Positions 1 through 8,475 of a stretch of DNA of 64,000 nt are shown here, one piece after another. The stretch covers positions 2,705,482 through 2,769,481 of the forward strand of contig NZ_JH636049.1 in NCBI RefSeq assembly GCF_000258175.1, given 5' to 3'. A program made the position numbers and the translations under genes. Source of the DNA: Saccharomonospora xinjiangensis XJ-54 (GTDB taxonomy: Bacteria; Actinomycetota; Actinomycetes; Mycobacteriales; Pseudonocardiaceae). Below the pieces are notes generated by a model. The model searched no databases and was not told where the DNA came from. It saw only the letters and a list, made by a program, of their open reading frames with translations. The stretch's first letter is position 1; each line of letters begins with the position of its first letter.

Positions 1-27
1 GACGCCTGGCGGACAGGTCAGGGTGCG

Positions 28-1164
28 TCACGCGCCCGCGAGGCGGTTGCCGACGTCGCGAAGCCCCGTGAGGTCGTGAACGTCGCTTGGCAGCGCCGGC
101 ACCTTGCTCACCGGAACGTGAGGGTGCGCCTTCGTGAAACGCGCGAGCAGGCGCTCCTCACGTTTCGACATCTCGACGCGGTCGGCGTGCAGGCGCAGTA
201 CGGCAGCCGCGAGTTCGGCGTCATCGGTGCCCGCACTTCTGCGTTCGAGTGCTTCCGCGGCCGCGAGCGCGTCGATGGCCGACAGCTTCGCGAGCACCGG
301 GTGCGTCCGGTTCGCGACGAGCCCGGCGAGCGGCATCGACTCGGTGGACAACCGTTCGACGAAGTAGCTGGCCTCCCGCAGCGCGTCGGGTTCCGGCGCG
401 GCCACCACGAGAAACGCCGTGCCCTTCGACCGCAGCAGCTCGGCGGTCTTGCCCGCGCGCTCCCTGAACCCGCCGAAGGTCGAGTCGAAAGCCTGCATGA
501 ACGCCGACGCGTCGGCGAGCAGTTGCCCGCCGAGGATCGTGGAAACCGCCTTGGCGAACATCGAGAACCCGGCACTCACGACCTTGCGAAGGCCCCAGCT
601 GCCCGCACGGGCCGGCGTGGTCAGCAGCCGGATCATGCGGCCGTCGAGCGCGGCCGACAACCGTGTCGGCGCGTCGAGGAAGTCCAGCGCCGAACGGCTC
701 GGAGGTGTGTCAACGACGATGAGGTCCCAATCCCCCGTGGCCGCGAGCTGCCCCAGCTTCTCCATCGCCATGTACTCCTGCGTCCCGGAGAACGACGTGG
801 AGATCGTCTGGTAGAAGGGGTTGCCGAGCAGTTGCTCCGCCCGTTCCGGCCCCGCGTGCCTTCGCACCATGTCGTCGAAGGTGCGGCGCATGTCGAGCAT
901 CATGGCCCACAGCTCGCCCTTCGGCTCGAACCCGGCGACCTCGACCTTCCTCGGGTGGTTGCCGAGTTCACGCAGGCCGAGTGCCTGCGCGAGCCTGCGA
1001 GCGGGGTCGATGGTCAGTACCACGGTCTGCCGCCCCCGCTCGGCGGCCCTCAGGGCGAGCGCGGCCGCGGTGGTGGTCTTCCCTACGCCACCGGAACCGC
1101 AGCAGACGACCACCCTCGTCTCGGTGTCGTCGAGCAGGCTGTCGATGTCGAGCTGGTCGGTCAC
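28..1164 (-). CDS. ArsA/GET3-family ATPase, second of an adjacent pair
   Basis: This 378-residue protein is an ArsA/Get3-type P-loop ATPase of the SIMIBI class, predicted cytoplasmic. The P-loop GSGGVGKTT lies at residues 23-31 and a switch-II DTPPS motif near residue 152. The signature lysine usual in this class (KGGVGKT) is a serine here. The GTG start overlaps the stop of the upstream ATPase gene as GTGA, so the two are co-transcribed and probably translationally coupled. The position matches M. tuberculosis Rv3680, whose partner is Rv3679. Adjacent members of this family can act as heteromers, so a joint complex with the neighbour is a reasonable inference. The transported or targeted substrate cannot be told from sequence. 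Confidence 0.9.
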   Translation of the reverse strand: MTDQLDIDSLLDDTETRVVVCCGSGGVGKTTTAAALALRAAERGRQTVVLTIDPARRLAQALGLRELGNHPRKVEVAGFEPKGELWAMMLDMRRTFDDMVRRHAGPERAEQLLGNPFYQTISTSFSGTQEYMAMEKLGQLAATGDWDLIVVDTPPSRSALDFLDAPTRLSAALDGRMIRLLTTPARAGSWGLRKVVSAGFSMFAKAVSTILGGQLLADASAFMQAFDSTFGGFRERAGKTAELLRSKGTAFLVVAAPEPDALREASYFVERLSTESMPLAGLVANRTHPVLAKLSAIDALAAAEALERRSAGTDDAELAAAVLRLHADRVEMSKREERLLARFTKAHPHVPVSKVPALPSDVHDLTGLRDVGNRLAGA

Positions 1165-2165
1165 AGGCGTACTCCCTGGTCCACCAGTGCGTCGGCGAGT
1201 TCGTAGAGTCCCGCGACGTCCACCCCGCCTGGCTGGTCGGCGAGGCGCAGGGTGGGTAGATCGGCCTCGGAAAGCTGCTCCGACGAGCGCTGCTCGGCTG
1301 CGATCCCGACGGCGTGCTCGACGGTTTCGGTCACCAGCGCCTCCACGGTGGCGTCGGAGAGGTCGAGCCCTGCCGAGGTGAGCCCTGCCCTCACTCCCGC
1401 CACGTCCACGTGCCCTTCCGCGGCGGGGAACAACGAGCGCGCGGGCAGGCGCGGCGGGCGGACCCTGTTCACCAGCACGGCGCCGGGCCGCAGGTCGGCG
1501 CCGTCGAGTTCGGCCACCGCGTCGAGCGTCTCCCGCACCGGCATCTCCTCCAGCAGGGTCACGATGTGGACGGCCGTCTCACCGGAGTGCAGGAGGCGCA
1601 CGACACCCTCGGCCTGGCCTCGGATGGGGCCGGTCTTCGCTACGTCGGTGAGTGCCTTGGTGACGTCGAGGAACTTCACCACTCTCCCTGTGGGCGGCGC
1701 ATCGACGACGACGGCGTCGTAGACGTGCCTTCCGTCGGAATCCGTGCGCCCGACGCACTCCTTGATCTTGCCGGTGAGCAGGACGTCGCGCAGTCCGGGA
1801 GCGAGTGTGGTGGCGAACTCGATGGCGCCCATCCTGCGCAGCGTCCGGCCCGCGAAACCGAGGTTGTAGAACATCTCGAAATATTCGAGCAGTGCCGCCT
1901 CGACATCGACGTGCAGGGCGCGGACCTCGCCACCCCCTGGCGCCGACGCGATGCGCTGCTCGGCGTACGGCAGTGGCTCGGTATCGAAGACCTGGGCGAA
2001 GCCCTGTCTGCCCTCGACCTCCACGAGCAGCACCCTGCGCCCGCCTCTGGCGAGCGCGAGACCGAGGGAGGCCGCGAGCGTCGTCTTGCCGGTTCCGCCC
2101 TTCCCGGTGACAAAGTGCAGCCGGGTCCGAGCGAGTTCGTCGGTCCAGCCTGACAGGGGAGTCAC
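1161..2165 (-). CDS. ArsA/GET3-family ATPase, first of an adjacent pair
   Basis: This 334-residue ArsA-type ATPase corresponds in position to Rv3679. It has a canonical deviant Walker A, GKGGTGKT at residues 21-28, including the signature lysine, and a DAPPTG switch motif near residue 150. I chose the GTG at 2165, which places the P-loop about 20 residues from the N terminus as usual for the family. The frame stays open further upstream, but that extension is Arg-rich and overlaps the small membrane gene on the same strand, so it is probably not coding. It overlaps the next ATPase gene by 4 bp. The pair combines one ATPase with and one without the signature lysine, which suggests an asymmetric dimer. 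Confidence 0.88.
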   Translation of the reverse strand: MTPLSGWTDELARTRLHFVTGKGGTGKTTLAASLGLALARGGRRVLLVEVEGRQGFAQVFDTEPLPYAEQRIASAPGGGEVRALHVDVEAALLEYFEMFYNLGFAGRTLRRMGAIEFATTLAPGLRDVLLTGKIKECVGRTDSDGRHVYDAVVVDAPPTGRVVKFLDVTKALTDVAKTGPIRGQAEGVVRLLHSGETAVHIVTLLEEMPVRETLDAVAELDGADLRPGAVLVNRVRPPRLPARSLFPAAEGHVDVAGVRAGLTSAGLDLSDATVEALVTETVEHAVGIAAEQRSSEQLSEADLPTLRLADQPGGVDVAGLYELADALVDQGVRL

Positions 2166-2200
2166 ATTCCGAAGCGTATCCGCAAATCGGCGCGGCCCGG

Positions 2201-2449
2201 TCAGCTCGCGAGTGCGAGGACGCTCACGGTGAGCGCGACCGCACCGGAAAGTACCCAGGTCACGACGACAGGCAGCACCGTCAGCGTGAGTACCGCCGCC
2301 ACGACCAGCGCGGTGAGAGCAACCAGTCCGGTGACGGCGACGGCCGAGCTTTCGCCCGTCCGTTCCCTCGCCTTCGCCATGACGAGGAGGATGCCGATCA
2401 CTCCGGGCACGACGAGCAACGCCGCCGCGAGGATGCGCCATGCTTCCAC
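2201..2449 (-). CDS. Small two-helix membrane protein
   Basis: An 82-residue protein with two hydrophobic segments (about residues 5-24 and 38-80, the latter long enough for two helices) separated by a short charged loop containing KARERTGE. The GTG start lies only 33 bp from the divergent DUF4177-like gene. It sits 35 bp upstream of the ArsA pair on the same strand and may be the first gene of that operon, which would make a membrane partner for the ATPases conceivable. I do not recognise a named family. Codon use is typical of the region, which supports it being real. Confidence 0.65.
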   Translation of the reverse strand: MEAWRILAAALLVVPGVIGILLVMAKARERTGESSAVAVTGLVALTALVVAAVLTLTVLPVVVTWVLSGAVALTVSVLALAS

Positions 2450-2482
2450 GCCGTCCGACGGTACTGGCTAGGGTGTTCGACC

Positions 2483-2644
2483 ATGAGTGCCACGAAGTGG
2501 GAATACGCCACGGTGCCCCTGCTGATCCACGCCACCAAGCAGATCCTCGACCAGTGGGGAGAGGACGGCTGGGAGCTAGTCACGGTCCTGCCGAACCCGA
2601 GCGGCGAGCAGCACGTCGCCTACCTCAAGCGGCCGAAGAACTGA
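2483..2644 (+). CDS. DUF4177-like small protein
   Basis: A 53-residue protein starting MSATKWEYATVPLL and containing LDQWGEDGWELVTV, the W-E-Y and G-W-E-L-V pattern of DUF4177-type proteins. Function is unknown. Gene order matches the small Rv3678A of M. tuberculosis next to the RidA gene. A TAGGGT hexamer at 2469-2474 ends 8 bp before the ATG, so the mRNA may be leaderless; no Shine-Dalgarno is visible. It is 11 bp upstream of the RidA gene and likely shares its transcript. Confidence 0.8.
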   Translation: MSATKWEYATVPLLIHATKQILDQWGEDGWELVTVLPNPSGEQHVAYLKRPKN

Positions 2645-2655
2645 AGGGGCGGATC

Positions 2656-3111
2656 ATGAAGTGGAGCGCGAGGCTCGACCAGCTCGGTATCGAACTGCCC
2701 GCCGTCGCGGCTCCGGTCGCGGCCTACGTCCCGGCCGTGCGCACGGGCTCGCACGTCTACACGTCGGGGCAGCTGCCGTTCGTCGGCGGTGAACTCGCGG
2801 CCACCGGCAAGGTCGGGGCCGAGGTCAGTCCCGAGGAGGCCAAGCAGCACGCGCGGACCGCGGCGCTGAACGGTCTCGCCGCCGTGCACGCCCTCGTCGG
2901 TATCGACTCGGTGGTGCGGGTGGTGAAGGTCGTCGGATACGTCGCGTCGAGCGAGGGCTTCGGCGGTCAGCCCGCTGTCATCAACGGTGCTTCCGAGCTG
3001 CTCGGCGAGGTGTTCGGCGAGGCGGGCGCGCACGCGCGAGCGGCCGTGGGGGTCGCCGAGCTTCCGCTGGGCGCGCCTGTCGAGGTCGAGCTCATCGTGG
3101 AGGTCGAGTGA
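2656..3111 (+). CDS. RidA (YjgF/YER057c/UK114) family protein
   Basis: A 151-residue RidA-family protein. Canonical RidA hydrolyses reactive enamine/imine intermediates released by PLP enzymes and acts as a trimer. Family-like stretches include [21 protein letters not shown] (about residues 32-52) and a C-terminal [17 protein letters not shown]. The family's catalytic arginine near residue 105 is not obvious: the matching stretch reads [13 protein letters not shown], as in the longer YjgF-like subfamily (compare Rv3678c), so canonical deaminase activity is uncertain. An AAGGGGCGG Shine-Dalgarno precedes the ATG. The stop overlaps the next start as TGATG, indicating an operon with the following genes. 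Confidence 0.9.
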   Translation: MKWSARLDQLGIELPAVAAPVAAYVPAVRTGSHVYTSGQLPFVGGELAATGKVGAEVSPEEAKQHARTAALNGLAAVHALVGIDSVVRVVKVVGYVASSEGFGGQPAVINGASELLGEVFGEAGAHARAAVGVAELPLGAPVEVELIVEVE

Positions 3112-3752
3112 TGGACCCCGACATCGAGAACTCCTGCCACGAGCTGCTGCTGCGGCTCGCGGGCCGGTTACCCGACCGGTTGCTGTGGCGGTTCCGCGAC
3201 TGGCTCGGAGAAGGTGCGATGGGCACCCTCGCCCGTACGCTGCCGAAGACTTTGCTCAAGCACAGGATTGATCTCGACCAGTCGGAGTATCGCCTGTTGG
3301 TCGCCGGTCTCATCCCACACGGTGCCGACTGGCACGAGGTCAGTTCGACCCTCGGGGTGGACGCGTCGAGCGAGAACCGGTACACATTCACGACGGGTGC
3401 GCCCGATTGGGTGAACACCGTCGATTCGGTGTCCGTGGTGGTTCACGCAACGTTGCGGGGACGCCCGGACGTGGGTGAGGTCCGGGAGAGCTGGCGGCAT
3501 GACCGTGGGTCCGCTGAGGAGCCCGTTGAGGGAGCCAAGCGGGTCCTGCTGGTCACGGCGGTCTCCGGGCTCGCCCGCCTCACTGGGGAACTTCAACGTG
3601 TCCTCCGTGTCCTTGGCGACGAATCGCCCAGCGTCGAGGTTCTGCCGGCGCAGGTCGAACTTCCCGCCTATCACGAGGCTGCACTCGCGAACTCCCGGTT
3701 CGTGTGCGTGGGCGCCGTGGACGCCGGTCACCACAGGCTTGTACCCGCATAG
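3111..3752 (+). CDS. Unrecognised protein, paralogue of the next gene
   Basis: A 213-residue soluble protein that I cannot assign to a named family. Its N-terminal half has the pattern [15 protein letters not shown]...[13 protein letters not shown], which aligns with LLALAGRLDDSAL...PSEQRELALVL in the next gene. Its C-terminal half has [15 protein letters not shown], which aligns with TDYHEAALATATPAW there. The two are therefore tandem paralogues, this one lacking the long acidic tail. It starts at the ATG overlapping the RidA stop; a GTG one codon upstream is also possible. There are no transmembrane segments. Its place in a RidA-Nudix-MBL operon suggests a housekeeping or stress role, but that is only context. 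Confidence 0.7.
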   Translation: MDPDIENSCHELLLRLAGRLPDRLLWRFRDWLGEGAMGTLARTLPKTLLKHRIDLDQSEYRLLVAGLIPHGADWHEVSSTLGVDASSENRYTFTTGAPDWVNTVDSVSVVVHATLRGRPDVGEVRESWRHDRGSAEEPVEGAKRVLLVTAVSGLARLTGELQRVLRVLGDESPSVEVLPAQVELPAYHEAALANSRFVCVGAVDAGHHRLVPA

Positions 3753-3787
3753 CGCTCGCCTCACCGCGGGCTGGAGGGAGATGGGGG

Positions 3788-5344
3788 ATGGTGGACGAAG
3801 GTCTGCCCAAGGACGGCTTCGCGGTGCCGCTGCGGCTGCACAACGTCCTGCTGGCGCTGGCGGGCCGGCTCGACGACAGCGCGCTGTCCGAAGCGCGTGA
3901 GCTCGTCGCCCGTTCACATCTGGACGACGCGGCGGAACTCGCCGTCGGCGCGCTGATCGCGGGCCGCATCATGGTGCGGCCGAGCGAGCAGCGCGAACTG
4001 GCACTCGTGCTGGAGATGAGCCGGTCGGACGCCGCGTTGGCCGACCAGCTCACCGTCGGCGAGTCCGTTCCCGGCTACACACACCGGTTCAGCAGGGACA
4101 ACGATCCCGACGCGGGCATCGCGGAGGCGCTCGACCGCACTCTCCAGGTGCTGCCGGACGTGCGGTCGGTGCACGCGGTGTGGCGTAACACACCGGCGGG
4201 CAGCGTGCCTGGCCCGCTGCCCCAGCGGGTGGTGCTCATCGAGATCGGTCCCGAGGCTCATCCGCCCGCCGTGGCGTTCCGCGTTGACGACGCACTCCGC
4301 CGGAGCGGTATCAGGGCGGTCGTCGAGGTCACGGGGCCGAGCGCCGAACGCACCGACTACCACGAGGCGGCTCTCGCGACAGCCACGCCGGCGTGGCTGG
4401 CTTCGGGGCAGGGCGCAGGCGACACAGGCGGGCGCAAGTCGCGTTCGAGGTCGTCCCGCAAGATCACCGCGGGTGCCGCGAGGGCGAGGTCGGAGTCGGA
4501 GTCGGAGTCGGCCCGGCATGCCTCGCACGATGCCTACACCGCGCCCGAGCGGTTCGAACAGCAGGAGCGGTTCGAGCAGCCCCGGCAGGAGGAGCAGTAC
4601 GAGCAGTACGAGCAGTACGAGCGGTTCCAGTCGCCCCGCCAGGAGGAGCACGAACGGTTCCAGTCCTCCCGGCAGGACGAGCCGGTCCAACCGATCGAGC
4701 AGCGGTGGAGCGAACCCCCAGCTGTCGCCCCACACGACCCTGCGGAGTTCCCGGAGGCCGGGGACGAGCAGGCGAACGCCGCAGCGCCGGTGGTCGAGGC
4801 AGGGCAACCGGCGGCTTCCTCTTCCACCGACCCGGCCGTCGAAGTCTCGGCCACCGATGTGCCTGCCGTCGAAGCTGCTCCCGCCGACCTGGCTTCCGAG
4901 GCGCCGGCCGTCGAGGCTCAGGTCGTGGAGGCTCAGGTCGTGGAGGCTCAGGTCACCGAGGAACCGTGGCCCGAACCCAGGGTCGAGCCGTCCTCGCGCG
5001 CCGAGAAGCCGGAAAAGTCGGATAAGTCGGAAAAGCCGTCGTTCTCGGCCGACGAGCTGGCCGAATTGGAGAACCGCGTCGCCGAGACCACCGAGATGAG
5101 CCCGGAAGAGGTCGCGCAGCTTCGTGCCGCGATCGCCGAGGACTACGAGAAGGGCAGGGAGATCGCGGGGCTGTCCGCCAGCATGGTCGAACTTCCTGAG
5201 CTCGCTCTCGACGACCCTCAGCTTTCCGAGCGTGACAGGCAGTTACTGCGCGAGCTGCACGCCGAACTCGCGGAGCGTGAACGTGCGGAAGCGACGAGGA
5301 CCAACGGGGCCGAACTTCCGTGGGGCGAAGGGTCGAAGGGGTGA
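3788..5344 (+). CDS. Unrecognised protein with low-complexity acidic linker
   Basis: A 518-residue protein. Residues 1-205 are a globular domain shared with the preceding gene (LAGRLDDSAL, YHEAALATA). Residues about 220-430 form a low-complexity linker: first Ser/Arg-rich, then Gln/Glu/Arg repeats such as RFEQ, QYEQ and ERFQS, then Ala/Val/Glu/Pro-rich with VEAQV repeats. The C-terminal 100 residues are a charged, probably helical segment (FSADELAELENRVAE, EVAQLRAAIAEDYEKG). The start is the ATG at 3788 behind GGAGGGAG; the adjacent GTG is an alternative. The architecture resembles scaffold proteins with two folded ends joined by a disordered spacer. No enzymatic motif is visible and function is unknown. 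Confidence 0.8.
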   Translation: MVDEGLPKDGFAVPLRLHNVLLALAGRLDDSALSEARELVARSHLDDAAELAVGALIAGRIMVRPSEQRELALVLEMSRSDAALADQLTVGESVPGYTHRFSRDNDPDAGIAEALDRTLQVLPDVRSVHAVWRNTPAGSVPGPLPQRVVLIEIGPEAHPPAVAFRVDDALRRSGIRAVVEVTGPSAERTDYHEAALATATPAWLASGQGAGDTGGRKSRSRSSRKITAGAARARSESESESARHASHDAYTAPERFEQQERFEQPRQEEQYEQYEQYERFQSPRQEEHERFQSSRQDEPVQPIEQRWSEPPAVAPHDPAEFPEAGDEQANAAAPVVEAGQPAASSSTDPAVEVSATDVPAVEAAPADLASEAPAVEAQVVEAQVVEAQVTEEPWPEPRVEPSSRAEKPEKSDKSEKPSFSADELAELENRVAETTEMSPEEVAQLRAAIAEDYEKGREIAGLSASMVELPELALDDPQLSERDRQLLRELHAELAERERAEATRTNGAELPWGEGSKG

Positions 5345-5363
5345 CCGGCGGTATCGTGCGGCC

Positions 5364-6188
5364 GTGACTCACTCTCCGAACCAGGCGGGTGAACGCTCGT
5401 TCGTGGTACCCGCGAGCGTCGTTCCCCCGCAGCCGCCGGACCCGCCGTCGAAGCCGGTTCCGGCGAAGGACTCCGCCACCGTCGCGCTGGTGCGTGATGC
5501 TGACGGCTCCGGGGTCGAGGTCTTCCTTCAGCGGCGGGTCAGGACGATGGCCTTCGCGTCGGGCATGACGGTCTTCCCCGGAGGCGGGGTTGACGCTCGG
5601 GACGCCGACGCCTCGGTCGGCTGGGTCGGCCCGCCCGCGACGCTCTGGGCTCGCTGGTTCTCCTGCTCGGAGCCGCTCGCGAGGGCACTGGTGTGCGCCG
5701 TCGTGCGGGAGGCGTTCGAGGAGTCCGGCGTCCTGTTGGCGGGTACGGCCTCGACCGTCGTGTCCGACACGAGCGTCTTCGCCGACGCGCGCCGCGCGCT
5801 GATCTCCGGGGAGCTGTCCCTCGCGAAGTTCCTCTCCGACGCGGGATTGATGCTCAGGGCCGACCTGCTGCGGCCGTGGGCGAACTGGGTCACTCCGGAG
5901 GACGAGCCCCGCAGGTACGACGCGCGTTTCTTCGTCGCGGCGCTTCCGGAGGGACAGACCGCGGATGGCGCGACGACCGAGGCCGAATCGACGTACTGGC
6001 AGCGGCCTGCCGACGCGATCGCCGACGCCGAAGCAGGTCGTGCGGCGTTGATGCCGCCGACGTGGCACACACTGACCGAGATCGGGCGGTTCGCGTCGGT
6101 AAAGGACGTTCTGGCGTGCGAGCGAACCATTCGCCGGATCATGCCAAGGCTGGTGTGGAACGGCGACCGCGTCGTGGTGGAGTTGTGA
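5364..6188 (+). CDS. Nudix hydrolase with split Nudix box
   Basis: A 274-residue Nudix-superfamily hydrolase. The N terminus is Pro-rich (residues 10-35). The Nudix box is recognisable but interrupted: the FPGGGVD part is near residue 72 and the REAFEESGVLLAG part near residue 118, about 40 residues apart, as in NUDT19-like enzymes that act on CoA derivatives. Catalytic glutamates lie in REAFEESG. The GTG start at 5364 is the first in frame after the upstream gene, which ends 19 bp before. The stop overlaps the next start as TGATG, so it is co-expressed with the MBL-fold protein. The substrate cannot be told from sequence; acyl-CoA or a nucleotide sugar are both possible. Confidence 0.88.
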   Translation: MTHSPNQAGERSFVVPASVVPPQPPDPPSKPVPAKDSATVALVRDADGSGVEVFLQRRVRTMAFASGMTVFPGGGVDARDADASVGWVGPPATLWARWFSCSEPLARALVCAVVREAFEESGVLLAGTASTVVSDTSVFADARRALISGELSLAKFLSDAGLMLRADLLRPWANWVTPEDEPRRYDARFFVAALPEGQTADGATTEAESTYWQRPADAIADAEAGRAALMPPTWHTLTEIGRFASVKDVLACERTIRRIMPRLVWNGDRVVVEL

Positions 6189-6964
6189 TGAACCATCCCG
6201 CCTACGGTGTGCTGCGCCGTGTCTCACCGATCGCGACGGTGCTGCTGGAGAACAATCCCTCGACGATGACGCTCGACGGCACCAACACGTGGATTCTCCA
6301 GGCACCAGGCCGTTCGGGGCGGGTCGTGGTGGACCCGGGCCACGCGCTCGACGACCACGTGGATGTGCTGGCCGCGCTCGGTGATGTGGAACTGGTGCTG
6401 CTCACGCACTGGCACCCCGACCACTCCGAGGCCGCGCCGGCGCTCGCGCAGCGTCTCGACGCACCCGTGCGCGCGTTCGACCCCGGTCTCTGCCACGCGG
6501 CCGACCCCATCGAGGACGGGGAGACGGTGCGCGCGGCCGGGCTGACGCTGGAGGTCGTGCACACGCCGGGCCACACCGACGACTCGGTGGTACTCAGGGT
6601 CGATCACGACGACGTGACCCATGTCATCACCGGTGACACGGTGCTCGGGAGGGGCACCACCGTGCTCACCCACCTCGGCGACTACCTCGCCTCCCTGCGC
6701 ACACTGCGCGGTTTGCCGCCCGGGTCGCTCGGTCTGCCTGGGCACGGGCCCGAACTGGCCGATCTCGCGACCACAGCGGCGGAGTACCTGCACCACAGGG
6801 AGCAGCGCCTCGACCAGGTGCGGCAGGCGCTGCGGCGGTTGGGTGACGACGCCACGCCACAGCAGGTTGTCGAGGTGGTCTACGCCGACGTCGATCGAGC
6901 GCTGTGGGCTCCCGCGACGGAGAGCGTGCGTGCGCAGCTCGACTACCTGCGCACGCACGGCTGA
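6188..6964 (+). CDS. MBL-fold metallohydrolase
   Basis: A 258-residue metallo-beta-lactamase-fold hydrolase. The metal-binding motif is THWHPDHSE near residue 75, with further ligands in HTPGHTDDS near residue 125 and in ITGDTVLG near residue 145. Length and the C-terminal helical region (about 198-258, REQRLDQVRQAL) resemble LACTB2/glyoxalase-II-like proteins. It corresponds to Rv3677c beside crp in M. tuberculosis. The ATG overlaps the Nudix stop by one base. It converges on the MFS gene with only 2 bp between stop codons and no room for a separate terminator. The substrate is unknown; RNA or thioester hydrolysis are both seen in relatives. Confidence 0.88.
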   Translation: MNHPAYGVLRRVSPIATVLLENNPSTMTLDGTNTWILQAPGRSGRVVVDPGHALDDHVDVLAALGDVELVLLTHWHPDHSEAAPALAQRLDAPVRAFDPGLCHAADPIEDGETVRAAGLTLEVVHTPGHTDDSVVLRVDHDDVTHVITGDTVLGRGTTVLTHLGDYLASLRTLRGLPPGSLGLPGHGPELADLATTAAEYLHHREQRLDQVRQALRRLGDDATPQQVVEVVYADVDRALWAPATESVRAQLDYLRTHG

Positions 6965-6966
6965 GC

Positions 6967-8232
6967 TCAGGCGAGCGCGGCGTCCGGCCGCTCGGTGGCG
7001 GGCCGCTCCACTTCCGGCGTGACGGCGCGCACGGACGCCTTCCTCGCCCACACGACGCCGGCCAGCACGAGCGCGCAGGCACCGGCCACGAGGAAAGCCA
7101 CCGGCGGGCCGCCGCGCTCGACGAGAAAGCCGCTCGCCGACTGCCCTGCGGCCAGGCCGAGGGTGATGGCCGTGAGCACCCAGCCGAAGGCCTCCGCTGC
7201 CGTGCCCTTCGGCGCGACGAGCTCGATCGCCATCGAGTGGCTCGTGGACTGAGGTGTGATGAGGGCACCGGCGAGGAGCATCGCGACCCCGAGTCCCCAC
7301 AGCGTTGACGGCAGGGCCAGCAAGGCGACGCTCGCGCCGAACAGGGCGAGGAGCACGGCGAGGCGAGGCCCCAGCGGCCTCGGCCACGGCCTGAGGCTGA
7401 ACAGGACGCCGAAGGCGACGGAACTCACCGACCACACCGAGAGCAGCACGCCGCCCAGCGCGGTGTTGCCCGCCTCGGTGGCCGCGGCCGGTACGGCGAC
7501 CTCCACGAAACCGATCACCATGCCGAACCCGAGGGCGGCCAGCGCGAGTGTGCGCATGCCGCGGCTGGCGAACGCGCCGAGCAGGGGCGCGTGCGCGCGG
7601 GCTGCGGGTGGCCAGGCGCGTACGGCAGGGCTCAGCGCGAACAGGACCGCGCCGATCACCATGCACGACGATCCCAGCACCATGCCGGTGCCCGGCCACG
7701 GCGCTGCGACGAGCGCCCCCGCGAGGCCGGGACCGAGGATGAAGAAGACCTCCATGCTGATGGCCTCGTAGGAGTACGCCGCGGTGAGAGCGGGGCCGGG
7801 CGGCAGCAACCTGCCCCACAACGCCCTCGACGCCGAGCCGCAGGCGGGTTCGAACAGGCCGATGCCGAAGGCGAGCGGCACGAGCAGGGGTGTCGCGGCC
7901 TGGCTCTCGACGGCTGTGATCAGTGCTGTCACAGCGACGGTGAACAGCGCGGTCACCACGAGAAGCGGGCGTGTCGGTCCCAACCGGTCGATGAGCCTGC
8001 CCTGGACGACGGAGCCCATGGCGACTCCGAGGAGCGTGCTCGCGGACACCAGGCCCGCCACGGCATAGGTACCTGTCATGTGCTGCACGTACAGCAGCTC
8101 GGAGATGCCGACCATGGCGATGGGAAGGCGGGCGAGCAACGATGCGACGAGGGGGCGGCGGCCGGGACGCAGGGTGAGGACGACCCGGTAGTCGGCGAAG
8201 GTCGTGCGACCGGACTCAGCGGAGTGGGACAC
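6967..8232 (-). CDS. Major facilitator superfamily transporter
   Basis: A 421-residue integral membrane protein with about 12 hydrophobic segments and an MFS loop 2-3 motif (VVQGRLIDRLGPTRP near residue 75). The C terminus is a charged cytoplasmic tail (VTPEVERPATERPDAALA). It is probably a proton-coupled exporter of small molecules; the substrate is unknown. It has a GTG start at 8232. A perfect inverted repeat, 7-bp arms, lies 20-37 bp upstream of the start and is a likely repressor site. This gene is not part of the mycobacterial gene order here and looks like a lineage-specific insertion between the MBL gene and crp. Confidence 0.88.
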   Translation of the reverse strand: MSHSAESGRTTFADYRVVLTLRPGRRPLVASLLARLPIAMVGISELLYVQHMTGTYAVAGLVSASTLLGVAMGSVVQGRLIDRLGPTRPLLVVTALFTVAVTALITAVESQAATPLLVPLAFGIGLFEPACGSASRALWGRLLPPGPALTAAYSYEAISMEVFFILGPGLAGALVAAPWPGTGMVLGSSCMVIGAVLFALSPAVRAWPPAARAHAPLLGAFASRGMRTLALAALGFGMVIGFVEVAVPAAATEAGNTALGGVLLSVWSVSSVAFGVLFSLRPWPRPLGPRLAVLLALFGASVALLALPSTLWGLGVAMLLAGALITPQSTSHSMAIELVAPKGTAAEAFGWVLTAITLGLAAGQSASGFLVERGGPPVAFLVAGACALVLAGVVWARKASVRAVTPEVERPATERPDAALA

Positions 8233-8251
8233 GCGTACCAGTATGAGGCAG

Positions 8252-8269
8252 GTGGTACGCCAGTACCAC
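8252..8269. promoter_or_regulatory. Inverted repeat, likely operator of the MFS gene
   Basis: GTGGTAC-GCCA-GTACCAC is a perfect 7-bp inverted repeat just upstream of the MFS start. A further GTACCA at 8235-8240 can pair with the TGGTAC inside it, so three half-sites are spaced over 35 bp. The size fits a TetR/MarR/GntR-type repressor site, but no regulator gene is adjacent. Confidence 0.5.
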
Positions 8270-8346
8270 TATTTTCTTGTCGCGAACTTGAGAGAATTCG
8301 CGCGAAAGGGGTGTAAAGCGCACTCGGGTGGGTATCTAGGTATCGG

Positions 8347-8475
8347 ATGGATAACGGTGCCGACCTGCTCGGCATCAAAACAGAGGCTCAGGCGTCTTTG
8401 AGAGTGAACACGCTTGAAGCGGTGGGGTGGAGCCATGCGACCCTAGCGATGGGCACCCCACGGCTGAAACATTGA
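8347..8475 (+). CDS. Possible orphan 42-residue small protein
   Basis: An open frame starting MDNGADLLGIKTEAQ and ending ALAMGTPRLKH, 42 residues, standing alone between the MFS and crp genes. The predicted peptide has no signal sequence or hydrophobic helix. Third-position GC is only about two thirds, lower than the neighbours, as often seen in very small genes. No good Shine-Dalgarno is visible, and an in-frame stop lies 30 bp upstream, so the ATG at 8347 is the only start. A TATCTA hexamer at 8333-8338 could be a -10 for a nearly leaderless mRNA. It is followed by a series of hairpins ending near 8686. It could equally be the 5' part of a non-coding RNA. I do not recognise the peptide. Confidence 0.4.
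   Translation: MDNGADLLGIKTEAQASLRVNTLEAVGWSHATLAMGTPRLKH

Noticed and set aside
2166..2441. N-terminal extension of the first ArsA-type ATPase
   Set aside because: The extension is Arg/Gly/His-rich, overlaps the small membrane gene in another frame, and the P-loop position fits the GTG at 2165.
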